This document shows positions 25,551-34,064 of a stretch of 64,000 bases of DNA, in pieces. Origin of the DNA: Cryobacterium gelidum (GTDB lineage: Bacteria; Actinomycetota; Actinomycetes; Actinomycetales; Microbacteriaceae); assembly GCF_004403985.1 (NCBI RefSeq), contig NZ_SOHL01000006.1, positions 1-64,000 of the forward strand. Direction: 5' to 3'. A program made the position numbers and the translations under genes. Below the pieces are notes generated by a model. That model was not told the origin of the DNA, did not search any database, and was given only the letters and a program-made list of their open reading frames with translations. Every line of letters starts with the position of its first letter. The first letter of the stretch is position 1.

Positions 25551-26450
25551 TTGAATTCCCTCTTGTACCTCTTCTCATATTTCACCGGCGACGACGAGGC
25601 TCTGCACCTTGCTCTAAGCGAAGACGGGCACGTGTTCTCGCCATTCGCTGGCGGCAGGCCGGTCGTGCAGAGCGCGGTGGGCGCGGAATCGATGCGCGAC
25701 CCGTTCATCGGCAGGGATCCAAAGGGCGGTTTCCATTTACTCGCGACCGATAGTTGGAACAGCGATTCCATCGTCTACTCCTACTCCGCCGACTTGGTTG
25801 TGTGGACCGAACCGACCCTGATCCCGCTCATGGAGGACAACCCCGGGGCCAGAAACACCTGGGCCCCGGAATGGTTCGGACAGCCCAACGGAACTTTTCG
25901 CATCATCTGGTCTTCAGTCTGCGACACCGAAACGGCAGGACTTGTCGACTTCTCCGACCTTCGGGAGCCCCAGCGAATCTGGAGCGCCATCACGAGCGAC
26001 TTCTCGAAATTCTGGCCAAGTACGCCGTTCTTTGCACCCGCTTTCTCCGTCATAGACGCGTCCATGCAGCAGGTTGGCAACGAGTTTGTGGTGTGTTTCA
26101 AGGATGAGCGCGAGCGGCGGGACGACTTGAAGCCTACGAAAAACCTGTATTCAACGGTTTGGAACCCGGTCACCGGCAAATTCGGGGCACCTCTCGGCCT
26201 GATCTCGCCGCCGCGCGTCGAGGGACCGGCCTGGTTTCGTCGCGGCGATGAATTCGTCATCGCCTACGACTATTTCATGGACGGCGGATACGGCGCGTCC
26301 AGTTCCGCCGACCTGACGACCTTGGTCGACCTCGGCTATCGACATTCCAGCGGGCGCGCGGCATGGAGCATTTCTCGAGATCAGCGAAGACGAGCCGACG
26401 TTTCGTTGATCGTCAGCGTGCACAGAAAACTTCCGCTCCCGCCGCGGTAA
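25551..26450 (+). pseudogene. Glycoside hydrolase family 43-like gene, damaged
   Basis: The product reads like a GH43-type five-blade propeller: LFSYFTGDDEALHLALSEDG, MRDPFIGRDPKGGFHLLATD, then ARNTWAPEWFGQPNGTFRIIW, with Asp/Glu residues typical of the active site. There is no ATG; the first possible start is TTG at 25551, after an in-frame stop at 25521. Near 26325-26335 the frame shifts. The other frame gives IPAGARHGAFLEISEDEPTFR with a stop at 26409, which fits the family C-terminus better. Both ends are thus disturbed. It follows the IS1380 fragment. Confidence 0.6.
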
Positions 26451-26509
26451 TCTGAATACCCCTGTCGTCGTCCTTCACCAGAAGGACGCCCCAAACCGAG
26501 GAGAACTAG

Positions 26510-27400
26510 ATGTCGGTCGGCTTGCTCGCCGTGGTCGATGACATACTCACCGCCGCCCTCAAGGCCAGTGCCAAGACCGCCGGCGTTGTGATCGACGACG
26601 CGGCCGTCACCCCGCAATACGTTCAGGGGCTCTCACCGGCGCGCGAGCTCCACGTCGTCTGGCGGATCGCCCTGGGCAGTCTGTTCAACAAGTTCATCAT
26701 CATCATCCCGCTGGCACTATTGCTTTCCGCATTCGCGCCGTGGGTCTTGCCGTGGCTGCTGATCCTCGGCGGGACCTATCTGTGCTTCGAGGGTGCGGAG
26801 AAAGTCACGGAATGGTTCGGCGCACATCACGCCACCGACGAAACCGAATCGCGGGATGAGAAGAAGCTGATCTTCGGCGCTATTCGTACCGATCTCATCC
26901 TCAGCACAGAGATCATGCTGATCGCGCTGGCGGGCCTCGATCCCGATTTTGGGATCTGGATGACGCTCGGCGCTTTGGTCGTGATCGGCCTCGGCATGAC
27001 AGTGCTCGTCTACGGCGCGGTCGCGCTGCTGGTCAAGATCGACGATGTCGGATTGGCACTGATGGAGAACGCAGCACGACGGGTGCGACGCATCGGCGCA
27101 AGCATTGTGCAGGCAATGCCCACCGTGTTCCGTGTGATCGGCATCATCGGAACGGTCGCCATGCTGTGGGTTGGCGGCCACCTGGTGATCGCCAACCTGG
27201 CCGACACGTTCTGGCACGGTCCCTACGACGTGCTGCACGCCGTGACGAACGCCATAGAATCGGCCGGACCTGTCTTCGTCTGGGTCACCGACACTGCGAT
27301 GTCGGCCGTGTTCGGGCTCATTCTAGGCCTGGTTGTAATCGCGATTATTCTCGCAGTATCGCGCCTGCTCAAGCGGAAGCGGCCAGCCGGCGTGGCATAG
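26510..27400 (+). CDS. DUF808 family membrane protein
   Basis: A 296-residue inner-membrane protein of the DUF808/YedI type. It opens with LLAVVDDILTAALKASAKTAGVVIDDAAVTPQYVQG and has five or six membrane segments. The conserved YLCFEGAEKV and DEKKLIFGAIRTDLILSTEI blocks are present. The role of this family is unknown; some members respond to envelope stress. GAGGAG precedes the ATG. It is convergent with the MerR gene, 20 bp apart. Confidence 0.92.
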   Translation: MSVGLLAVVDDILTAALKASAKTAGVVIDDAAVTPQYVQGLSPARELHVVWRIALGSLFNKFIIIIPLALLLSAFAPWVLPWLLILGGTYLCFEGAEKVTEWFGAHHATDETESRDEKKLIFGAIRTDLILSTEIMLIALAGLDPDFGIWMTLGALVVIGLGMTVLVYGAVALLVKIDDVGLALMENAARRVRRIGASIVQAMPTVFRVIGIIGTVAMLWVGGHLVIANLADTFWHGPYDVLHAVTNAIESAGPVFVWVTDTAMSAVFGLILGLVVIAIILAVSRLLKRKRPAGVA

Positions 27401-27420
27401 ATCGGCGAAATGTCGGGCTG

Positions 27421-27816
27421 CTATTGCATGCGCAGCAACTCCAGAAACTCGTCCGCCATTGCCAGCTGGTCCTGCAGTTTTTGACGACGCTCCACTGCCT
27501 CGGCGACGAACGCGTCAAGCTCCGCGCGCACACTCGTATTGTTCGAGCCGGCCACGCCACCCTGCATCGTGTCGATGACCTTCAACAACGCCATCATCTC
27601 GTCGAGGGAGAATCCGAGCGGCTTCATCCGTCGAATCACCATCAGCCGAGAATGATCTTCCTGCGTGTACAGGCGAAATCCGCCTTCGGTACGAGCGGAT
27701 GCCTTCAGCAGGCCGACCTCGTCGTAGTGGCGAATGGTGCGCAGCGACAGCCCGGTTTTCTCCGCGAGCTCGCCGATGTGCATCGTGACCGCGGACCCTG
27801 TCGCGCTTGATGTCAC
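27421..27816 (-). CDS. MerR-family transcriptional regulator
   Basis: A 131-residue MerR regulator. The N-terminal winged helix is MHIGELAEKTGLSLRTIRHYDEVGLLKASART, followed by GGFRLYTQEDHSRLMVIRRMKPLGFSLDEM and a dimerisation helix. There is no metal-binding Cys pair, so it probably senses an organic or redox signal, or none. I choose the GTG at 27816, with AAAGAGG upstream, over the ATG at 27783. It is divergent from the SulP transporter, with an operator-like dyad between them. Confidence 0.9.
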   Translation of the reverse strand: MTSSATGSAVTMHIGELAEKTGLSLRTIRHYDEVGLLKASARTEGGFRLYTQEDHSRLMVIRRMKPLGFSLDEMMALLKVIDTMQGGVAGSNNTSVRAELDAFVAEAVERRQKLQDQLAMADEFLELLRMQ

Positions 27817-27848
27817 CGGAAGACCTCTTTCCCTGGAGTCGCAATCAA

Positions 27849-27862
27849 CCCTTACGTTAGGG
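27849..27862. promoter_or_regulatory. MerR-type operator candidate
   Basis: CCCTTACGTTAGGG is a near-perfect dyad (six of seven bases pair) in the spacer between the MerR gene and the SulP gene. MerR proteins typically bind such sites within a promoter with a long -35/-10 spacer. It is the most likely site for this regulator. Confidence 0.6.
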
Positions 27863-28010
27863 TAGTGTTGCAGGAGTCGGCTGACCTTCATCTGTGAGCC
27901 CACTCTCCCACCATTGTCCTCGATGACCGGTGGAGGTGCGCACCGCGGCGCCCATCCAAACTCTCTGTATCCATTTCGGCCGCACAGCCGGCCCAGCTTC
28001 TGGAGGCCTC

Positions 28011-29531
28011 ATGGCCATTATTCACAAATCCACCGCGCCCAACCGTTACCGGGCGGAACCCTCCGTCCTCACCGCTTTGCGCACGCCCCGCCTGCTCACC
28101 CGCGAGGTCCTCGCCGGCCTCGTCGTGGCCATGGCCCTCATTCCCGAGGCGATCGCCTTTTCGATCATCGCCGGCGTCGACCCGCGCGTTGGCCTGTTCT
28201 CCTCATTCGTCATGGCCGTCACCATCGCCTTCGTCGGCGGACGCCCCGCCATGATCACCGCCGCCACCGGCGCCGTCGCCCTCGTCATCGCCCCCGTCGC
28301 CCGCGACTACGGCATGGAATACTTCATCGCCACGGTCATCCTCGCCGGTGTGTTTCAAATCGTGCTCAGCCTGGTGGGGGTCGCCAAGCTCATGCGATTC
28401 ATCCCCCGCAGCGTCATGGTCGGCTTCGTCAACGCCCTCGCCATCCTGATTTTCGGCGCACAGCTGCCGCAACTGCTCGGCGTACCCTTTCTGGTCTACC
28501 CGCTCGTCGCGGCGGGTCTGATCATCATGGTCGTCATGCCCCGCGTCACCAAGGTGGTTCCCGCGCCGCTCGTGGCGATCGTCGTGCTCACCGTGGCGAC
28601 CGTCGTCATCGCCATCAACGTGCCCACCATCGGCGACCAGGGCGAGCTGCCCACGAGCCTGCCTGAGCTGTTCCTCCCGAACATTCCGCTCAGCTGGGAG
28701 ACGTTCAGCATCATCGCCCCCTACGCCCTCGGCATGGCCCTGGTCGGCATCCTCGAGTCGCTCATGACCGCGAAGTTCGTCGACGAGATCACCGACACCC
28801 ACTCCAACAAGACCCGCGAAACCTGGGGTCAGGGCGTTGCCAACGTGCTCTCCGGCCTGTTCGGCGGCATGGGAGGCTGCGCCATGATCGGCCAGACCAT
28901 GATCAACGTCAAAGCCTCCGGCGCCCGCACCCGCATCTCCACCTTCCTCGCCGGCATCTTCCTGCTCGTTCTGGTACTCGGCCTCGGCGACGTGCTCGCC
29001 GTCGTGCCCATGGCCGCCCTGGTGGCCGTGATGATCATCGTGTCGTATCTGACCTTCGATTGGCACAGCATCCGCTTGTCAACTCTCAAGCGGATGCCCA
29101 AGAGCGAGACCACCGTCATGATCGCCACGGTCATCGTCATCGTCCTCACCCACAACCTGGCCATCGGCGTCGTCGCGGGCGTGATCGTGGCGATGGTCGC
29201 GTTCGCGCGCCGCGTCGCCCACCTCGCCAGGGTGGAACGCACCGTCGAACTCGAACAGCCCGTACCGACCGCCTATTACACGGTAACCGGGGCCCTGTTC
29301 TTCGCCTCGAGCAACGACCTGATGACCCAGTTCGAGTACGCCGACGACCCGGACCACATTGTCATCGACCTCTCGGCCTCGCACATCTGGGATGCCTCGA
29401 CCGTAGCCACGCTCGACGCCATCACCTACAGGTACCAGCAGCACGACAAGCACGTCGTCATCGAAGGCCTCAACGAGGCCAGCCACGAGCTTCACAACCG
29501 CCTCGCCGGCCACCTCGGCGGCGGCCAGTAG
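28011..29531 (+). CDS. SulP-family anion transporter with STAS domain
   Basis: A 506-residue membrane transporter. The SulP core has about 10-12 helices ([29 protein letters not shown], then [20 protein letters not shown]). A C-terminal STAS domain lies at about residues 415-500 ([20 protein letters not shown], then [19 protein letters not shown]). The ligand is an anion such as sulfate, bicarbonate or a dicarboxylate; sequence alone does not decide. Start ATG 28011 with CTGGAGG. It is probably controlled by the divergent MerR protein. Confidence 0.92.
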   Translation: MAIIHKSTAPNRYRAEPSVLTALRTPRLLTREVLAGLVVAMALIPEAIAFSIIAGVDPRVGLFSSFVMAVTIAFVGGRPAMITAATGAVALVIAPVARDYGMEYFIATVILAGVFQIVLSLVGVAKLMRFIPRSVMVGFVNALAILIFGAQLPQLLGVPFLVYPLVAAGLIIMVVMPRVTKVVPAPLVAIVVLTVATVVIAINVPTIGDQGELPTSLPELFLPNIPLSWETFSIIAPYALGMALVGILESLMTAKFVDEITDTHSNKTRETWGQGVANVLSGLFGGMGGCAMIGQTMINVKASGARTRISTFLAGIFLLVLVLGLGDVLAVVPMAALVAVMIIVSYLTFDWHSIRLSTLKRMPKSETTVMIATVIVIVLTHNLAIGVVAGVIVAMVAFARRVAHLARVERTVELEQPVPTAYYTVTGALFFASSNDLMTQFEYADDPDHIVIDLSASHIWDASTVATLDAITYRYQQHDKHVVIEGLNEASHELHNRLAGHLGGGQ

Positions 29532-29538
29532 CACACAA

Positions 29539-29576
29539 ACGAAGAAGCCCCAGTCCACTGACCGGGGCTTCTTCGT
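29539..29576. terminator. Bidirectional terminator between SulP and aceA
   Basis: Perfect 13-bp arms ACGAAGAAGCCCC and GGGGCTTCTTCGT with a 12-base loop lie between the two convergent genes. The A/T-rich arm ends serve both directions. Confidence 0.9.
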
Positions 29577-29593
29577 TACGCACTCCGTTGGAG

Positions 29594-31210
29594 TCAGTGG
29601 CTGCTCAGAACCGGTTCCTCGAACTGGTTCATCGTGTTGTTCTTGCCGCCAGCCTTCAGCGCGGCCTCACCAGCGAAGTATTCCTTGTGGTTGTCACCCA
29701 GGTCGGATCCAGACATGTTCTGGTGCTTGACCGTGGCGATTCCCTCGCGGATCTCGCGACGCTGCACGCCCTTGACGTACGCGAGCATGCCCTGGTCGGC
29801 GAAATAGCCCTTGGCCAGGTCATCCGTTGAGAGTGCGGCCGTGTGGTAGGTCGGCAGGGTGATCAGGTGGTGGAAGATACCGGCCTCGGCCGACGCGTCG
29901 CGCTGGAAGGTGCGGATCTTCTCGTCGGCACGCTGCGCCAGCTCGGTCTCGTCGTAGACGACGCTCATGAGCTTGGCACGGTCGTAGGCCGAGACGTCTT
30001 TGCCCTCTTCGACCATCGCGTCGAACATCTGCTGGCGAAAGTTGAGGGTCCAGTTGAACGACGGGCTGTTGTTGTAGACCAGCTTGGCGTTCGGGATGGC
30101 CTTGCGAACCTCGTTCATCATGCCGGCGATCTGGCCGATGTGCGGCTTCTCGGTCTCGATCCAGAGCAGGTCAGCGCCGTTCTGCAGCGAGGTGATGCTG
30201 TCGAGCACGCAGCGGGCCTCGCCGGTTCCCTGGCGGAACTGGAAGAGGTTGCTGGCCAGCCGCTTCGGGCGCAGCAGCTTGCCGTCCCGCTTGATGACGA
30301 CATCGCCATTGCCGAGGTCGGCCTCGGTGATCTCATCGACGTCGAGGAAGGAGTTGTACTGGTCGCCCAGGTCTCCGGGCTGGTTGGTCACAGCGAGCTT
30401 CTGCGTGAGGCCGGCACCGAGCGAGTCGGTGCGGGACACGATGATGCCGTTTTCGATGCCGAGCTCGAGGAACGCGTAACGAACGGCATTGATCTTGGCG
30501 ATGAAGTCTTCGTGAGGAACCGTGACCTTGCCGTCCTGATGGCCGCACTGCTTCTCGTCGGAGACCTGGTTCTCGATCTGGATGGCGCAGGCGCCGGCCT
30601 CGATCATCTTCTTGGCCAGGAGGTATGTGGCTTCGGGGTTACCGAAACCGGCATCGATGTCAGCAATGATCGGCACGACGTGGGTCTCGAAGGCGTCGAT
30701 CTGTGCCAGGAGGCTGGTGATCTTCTTGTCGTCTCCGACGATGCGGGCGTTGTCCAGAGCGGTGAAGAGCAGGTCGAGCTCGCGGGCATCGGCCTGGCGA
30801 AGGAAGGTGTAGAGCTCCTCGACGAGCGCGGGGACGGCCGTCTTCTCGTGCATGGACTGGTCGGGGAGCGGACCGAACTCGCTGCGCAGCGCGGCAACCA
30901 TCCAGCCGGACAGGTACAGGTAGCGCTTGTTGGTCGTCTTGAGGTGCTTCTTGATCGAGATCATCTTCTGTTGGCCGATAAAACCGTGCCAGACGCCCAA
31001 CGACTGGGTGTAGATGGAGGAATCAGCGTCGTACTCCCCCATGTCCTGGCGCATGATGTCCGCGGTGTATTGCGCGATCTCGAGGCCGGTCTTGAACCGG
31101 TTCTGGGCCCGCATTCGGGCGACAGACTCGGGGTTGATGGCGTCCCAGCTGCTTCCAACCTGCTGCTTGAGCGCTTCGATGGCTTCGATGTCTTTCTGGT
31201 AGACAGTCAT
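29594..31210 (-). CDS. aceA: Isocitrate lyase, long form
   Basis: A 538-residue isocitrate lyase that splits isocitrate into glyoxylate and succinate, the first step of the glyoxylate shunt for growth on acetate or fatty acids. The catalytic Cys lies in KQCGHQDGKVTVP, and the metal site is in PIIADIDAGFGNPEATYLL. About 430 residues is usual for the mycobacterial type; this is the roughly 530-residue type best known from Pseudomonas, with the insertion in the C-terminal half. No malate synthase is adjacent. The upstream region carries a long palindrome at 31326-31349. Confidence 0.95.
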   Translation of the reverse strand: MTVYQKDIEAIEALKQQVGSSWDAINPESVARMRAQNRFKTGLEIAQYTADIMRQDMGEYDADSSIYTQSLGVWHGFIGQQKMISIKKHLKTTNKRYLYLSGWMVAALRSEFGPLPDQSMHEKTAVPALVEELYTFLRQADARELDLLFTALDNARIVGDDKKITSLLAQIDAFETHVVPIIADIDAGFGNPEATYLLAKKMIEAGACAIQIENQVSDEKQCGHQDGKVTVPHEDFIAKINAVRYAFLELGIENGIIVSRTDSLGAGLTQKLAVTNQPGDLGDQYNSFLDVDEITEADLGNGDVVIKRDGKLLRPKRLASNLFQFRQGTGEARCVLDSITSLQNGADLLWIETEKPHIGQIAGMMNEVRKAIPNAKLVYNNSPSFNWTLNFRQQMFDAMVEEGKDVSAYDRAKLMSVVYDETELAQRADEKIRTFQRDASAEAGIFHHLITLPTYHTAALSTDDLAKGYFADQGMLAYVKGVQRREIREGIATVKHQNMSGSDLGDNHKEYFAGEAALKAGGKNNTMNQFEEPVLSSH

Positions 31211-31325
31211 GTTCTTTCCTTCGACGTGTGGGGTGGGCTCAGCCGGGACTTCTGGCCCGGCAGGCCGCTATCGGCTACTAAGTCCAGATTGGCGCAAGAA
31301 CAACCAGTCTTCTCAGGAAAATTGC

Positions 31326-31349
31326 GCAGAAGAAGTGCACTTCTTCTGC
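31326..31349. promoter_or_regulatory. 24-bp perfect palindrome upstream of aceA
   Basis: Half-site GCAGAAGAAGTG followed by its exact complement, 116 bp before the aceA start and 29 bp after the stop of the zinc-ribbon gene. TTGC and GCAA flank it, extending the symmetry. It could be the operator of an aceA regulator, or a terminator hairpin of the upstream small gene, since a short T-rich run follows in the minus direction. Confidence 0.6.
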
Positions 31350-31377
31350 AATTGAAAAGTTATGCGGGAGAATGCGT

Positions 31378-31527
31378 CTATTCCGGCCAGAGGCCCGGCA
31401 CGACGATGACCAGCCCGCAGCGGCGGCACCGATGGCAGGATTCCAGGCCGTCGGCGGTATCGACGCCGTCCGTGATCATCTCGGCGCCGCACGCGGGGCA
31501 GGTGAGGTCATCGTCAGTGTCTGGCAT
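31378..31527 (-). CDS. 49-residue zinc-ribbon protein
   Basis: A short open frame starts ATG at 31527 and stops TAG at 31380-31378. It encodes MPDTDDDL, then CPAC, then a 16-residue spacer, then CHRCRRC and GLVIVVPGLWPE. The CxxC...CxxCxxC arrangement is a small zinc ribbon. A stop codon lies five codons upstream, so the start is confined. The function is unknown; such proteins often act as nucleic-acid or protein adaptors. The 17-bp tandem repeat lies directly upstream. Confidence 0.65.
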   Translation of the reverse strand: MPDTDDDLTCPACGAEMITDGVDTADGLESCHRCRRCGLVIVVPGLWPE

Positions 31528-31534
31528 TCCCCCA

Positions 31535-31608
31535 GTCTGGCATCACGGTCGGTCTGGCATCACGGTCGGTCTGGCATCACGGTCGGTCTGGCATCACGGT
31601 CGGTCTGG
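31535..31608. repeat. 17-bp tandem repeat, four full copies
   Basis: The unit GTCTGGCATCACGGTCG repeats perfectly at 31535, 31552, 31569 and 31586, with a fifth partial copy. It spans the stop region of the MFS gene and the upstream region of the zinc-ribbon gene. On the minus strand each unit carries ATGCCAGAC, the same first nine bases as the zinc-ribbon gene. Confidence 0.95.
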
Positions 31609-32823
31609 GCCGTCGGCATCCGCTGTAGGGATGAGACCATGATCGGCTCGAAAGAGGTACCAGACGACCACGGCACAGCCGAGGAAGAGGGCGCCGCTGG
31701 CCAGGAAGGGCGCGGACAAGGAGTAGGACGCCGCCAGGATGCCGCCCAGCAGCGCTCCCAGGGTCAACCCGGTGAGGCTGAGCACCCGGGCGGGAGCGTT
31801 CACTCGTCCGCGGAGGGCGTCTGGCACGAGGCGTTGACGGAGCGAACTCACGCAGATTCCCCATACAACGGCGTGCAGAATGTAGGCCGCCAACAGGGCA
31901 GCGGCGACCCACGGCGCACGCACGAACGCCAGCGCCAGCATTGCCGCGCTCCCGAGGACAAGACTTGCGGTGATGGTCCAGCCGTATCCGATCCGCGATC
32001 GCAGTGGGACAGTGATGGCGGAGCCGACCAGACCACCCAACGCGGAAATCGCCAGGATCAGGCCATATCCAGCTGAGTCGAGCCCCAGTGTCTTCTGGGA
32101 GAAGAGCACCAAGACAGAAAATGGCATCATGTAGGCAACGCTCGCCAGCCCGCCCACGACGGCGAGGCCGTTCAACAGGCGGTGCCCGCGCAACCATCGT
32201 GCGCCCGCGACGGCCTCACGGAAGACGGACCGGCTCGGCTTGGTAACGACCCTGGCCACTCGTAGGCGAGGCAAAGCAAGGAAGAACAATCCGGCCGCCA
32301 GATAGAGACTGCCAGCGGCCAGCACGGGAAGCGCCAGGCCGAGGGCGAAGAGAAGACCTCCAAGCGGCGGGCCGACGAATTCATCCGCGATGAGCTGAGC
32401 TGCGGAAATCCGGCTGTTCGCCCGGTCGAGCTGATGGATTGGCACCAGCGAGGGCAGGATCGACAGAGCCGCGTTGTCTGCCGCAGCTTCCAGCACTCCG
32501 ATCCCGGCGAGCGCGATATACAGAAGCGGGAGCGAACCCAGACCGACCGCGAATAGCACGGACGTCACTATCAGGAGGGCCGCTCGCAGGAGGTTCGCCA
32601 GCCACAGCATCGTTCGACGATCAAAGCGATCCACGTAGACACCAACGGGGACCACCACGAGCAAGCGCACCGCCGAGTACACAACGGCGAGACCCGCGAT
32701 GAGCAGGGCATTCGACGTCAGCGACGTGGCCAGCAGCGGAATCGCCACGAAAACCAGGCCGTCGCTCAGGTTGCCGGCGGCACTGCCGGCCCACAGCGGC
32801 GTGAATCCCCGACCCAACGACAT
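31594..32823 (-). CDS. MFS transporter, EntS/MFS_3-like
   Basis: A 409-residue major-facilitator exporter with about 12 helices. The loop PVGVYVDRFDRRTMLW is the A-motif, and the second half has SRIGYGWTITASLVLG. This type often exports siderophores or drugs, but no biosynthetic gene is nearby. The last codons run into the 17-bp tandem repeat, which contributes the final residues (GPDRP). The C-terminus may thus vary between strains with copy number. Confidence 0.9.
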   Translation of the reverse strand: MSLGRGFTPLWAGSAAGNLSDGLVFVAIPLLATSLTSNALLIAGLAVVYSAVRLLVVVPVGVYVDRFDRRTMLWLANLLRAALLIVTSVLFAVGLGSLPLLYIALAGIGVLEAAADNAALSILPSLVPIHQLDRANSRISAAQLIADEFVGPPLGGLLFALGLALPVLAAGSLYLAAGLFFLALPRLRVARVVTKPSRSVFREAVAGARWLRGHRLLNGLAVVGGLASVAYMMPFSVLVLFSQKTLGLDSAGYGLILAISALGGLVGSAITVPLRSRIGYGWTITASLVLGSAAMLALAFVRAPWVAAALLAAYILHAVVWGICVSSLRQRLVPDALRGRVNAPARVLSLTGLTLGALLGGILAASYSLSAPFLASGALFLGCAVVVWYLFRADHGLIPTADADGPDRP

Positions 32824-32843
32824 CTGTAAACCCTAGCGGCGCG

Positions 32844-34040
32844 TCAAATCTGTTCGAAGCGGGACGGACGCGACCGCGTCGACGGCACCGGTATGGTGTC
32901 GCCGGGTGATTTCAGGCCGGCACCGCACAGGGGCACGACCACCGATCCGGCCGTGAGCAGGCTCGCGGCGACCGCCCAAGTGGGGCTGGCGGCGTCGAAA
33001 GTCTGGTCGACGGCGGCTCGCACAGCGGCGTAACACACCGCCGAGGTCGGCTCGACGAAGAGTCCTTCGCCGCCGAGTTCCCGGCGTGCGGCGGCTGTTT
33101 GCCGGTCGGTGACGGCAATGATGGTGCCACCGGTGGCGCGCACAGCACGCAGAATTTGTTTTCCCCGCGGCGGCGCCGCGATGGCGATGCCCTCGGCAAT
33201 CGTGGCGCGGCCGTCGATGGCCACAGGTACGTCGAGTCCCTGCGCCATGGCCTGTTCGAGCGGTGAACAAGCGGATGCCTGTACTGCGATGATCCGCGGC
33301 ATCCTCTCGGCCAGCCCCGCGGCGACGAGCTCGCTGAAGGCGAGGTAACAGCCGAGCACCATGGTGCCGTTGCCGACCGGAACCACGACCGTCTCCGGCA
33401 GTGAGCGCCCGCGCTGCTCCCAGATCTCATAGCCGTAGGTTTTCACGCCGTGCAGAAAGTACGGATGGTAGACATGGCTCGCAAACATGACGCCATCGCT
33501 GTTTGCCGCCTGCCGGGCCGCTTCGGCGGTGTCTGCCCGTGAACCGGCTACCCGTTCGACCGTTGCGCCGTGCGCGCGCATCTGCGCGAGCTTGCCGGGC
33601 GAGGTGGACTCGGGAACGTACACCGTGCAATGTATGCCGGCCCGCCCGAAATAGGCGGCCATCGCCGTGCCGGCATTTCCGCTGCTGTCGACCAGGGCCC
33701 GACGAACGCCCAGCCGTTTGGCGAGAGTCGCGAGCACTACGGCGCCGCGGTCTTTGAACGAGAGCGTCGGCAGCAGAAAATCGAGTTTGAGTTGCGCGTG
33801 CGGCAGTGCGCGGGAGGGCGCGAGCGGCGACAGGCCCTCCCCCAGCGTGATTGTGGGGTCGACGGCGATCGGCAACGCCTCGGCATAGCGCCAGAGTGAG
33901 GGAGCGCGGCCGGGAAGGGCCGCGGCATCCACTTCGGTGGCAAACGCGGCCACGTCGAGAAGGCCGCCACAGGTGCACTGCCAGACCAGGCTCTCGACCG
34001 GGTAGGTTGCGGCGCACTCGGAGCAGACGAGGTCGATCAT
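32844..34040 (-). CDS. Threonine synthase-like PLP enzyme
   Basis: A 398-residue fold-type II pyridoxal-phosphate enzyme. An N-terminal zinc knuckle (CSECAATYPVESLVWQCTCGG) precedes the catalytic domain. The PLP lysine is in LSFKDRGA, and the phosphate loop is NGTMVLG. This is the arrangement of short threonine synthases (ThrC), which make threonine from phosphohomoserine. Whether this is the main biosynthetic enzyme is unclear, because no homoserine genes adjoin it. Confidence 0.85.
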   Translation of the reverse strand: MIDLVCSECAATYPVESLVWQCTCGGLLDVAAFATEVDAAALPGRAPSLWRYAEALPIAVDPTITLGEGLSPLAPSRALPHAQLKLDFLLPTLSFKDRGAVVLATLAKRLGVRRALVDSSGNAGTAMAAYFGRAGIHCTVYVPESTSPGKLAQMRAHGATVERVAGSRADTAEAARQAANSDGVMFASHVYHPYFLHGVKTYGYEIWEQRGRSLPETVVVPVGNGTMVLGCYLAFSELVAAGLAERMPRIIAVQASACSPLEQAMAQGLDVPVAIDGRATIAEGIAIAAPPRGKQILRAVRATGGTIIAVTDRQTAAARRELGGEGLFVEPTSAVCYAAVRAAVDQTFDAASPTWAVAASLLTAGSVVVPLCGAGLKSPGDTIPVPSTRSRPSRFEQI

Positions 34041-34064
34041 CGCTTCAGACTATCGGCCGGGCAC

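Noticed and set aside
28203-29066. 287-codon minus-strand frame
   Set aside because: His/Gly/Asp-rich shadow of the SulP transporter.
31535-31608. CRISPR array
   Set aside because: The 17-bp units follow each other without spacers and there are no cas genes; it is a plain tandem repeat.
29843-31642. 599-codon plus-strand frame
   Set aside because: It is antisense to the full-length isocitrate lyase, with the usual composition of a GC-rich shadow frame.
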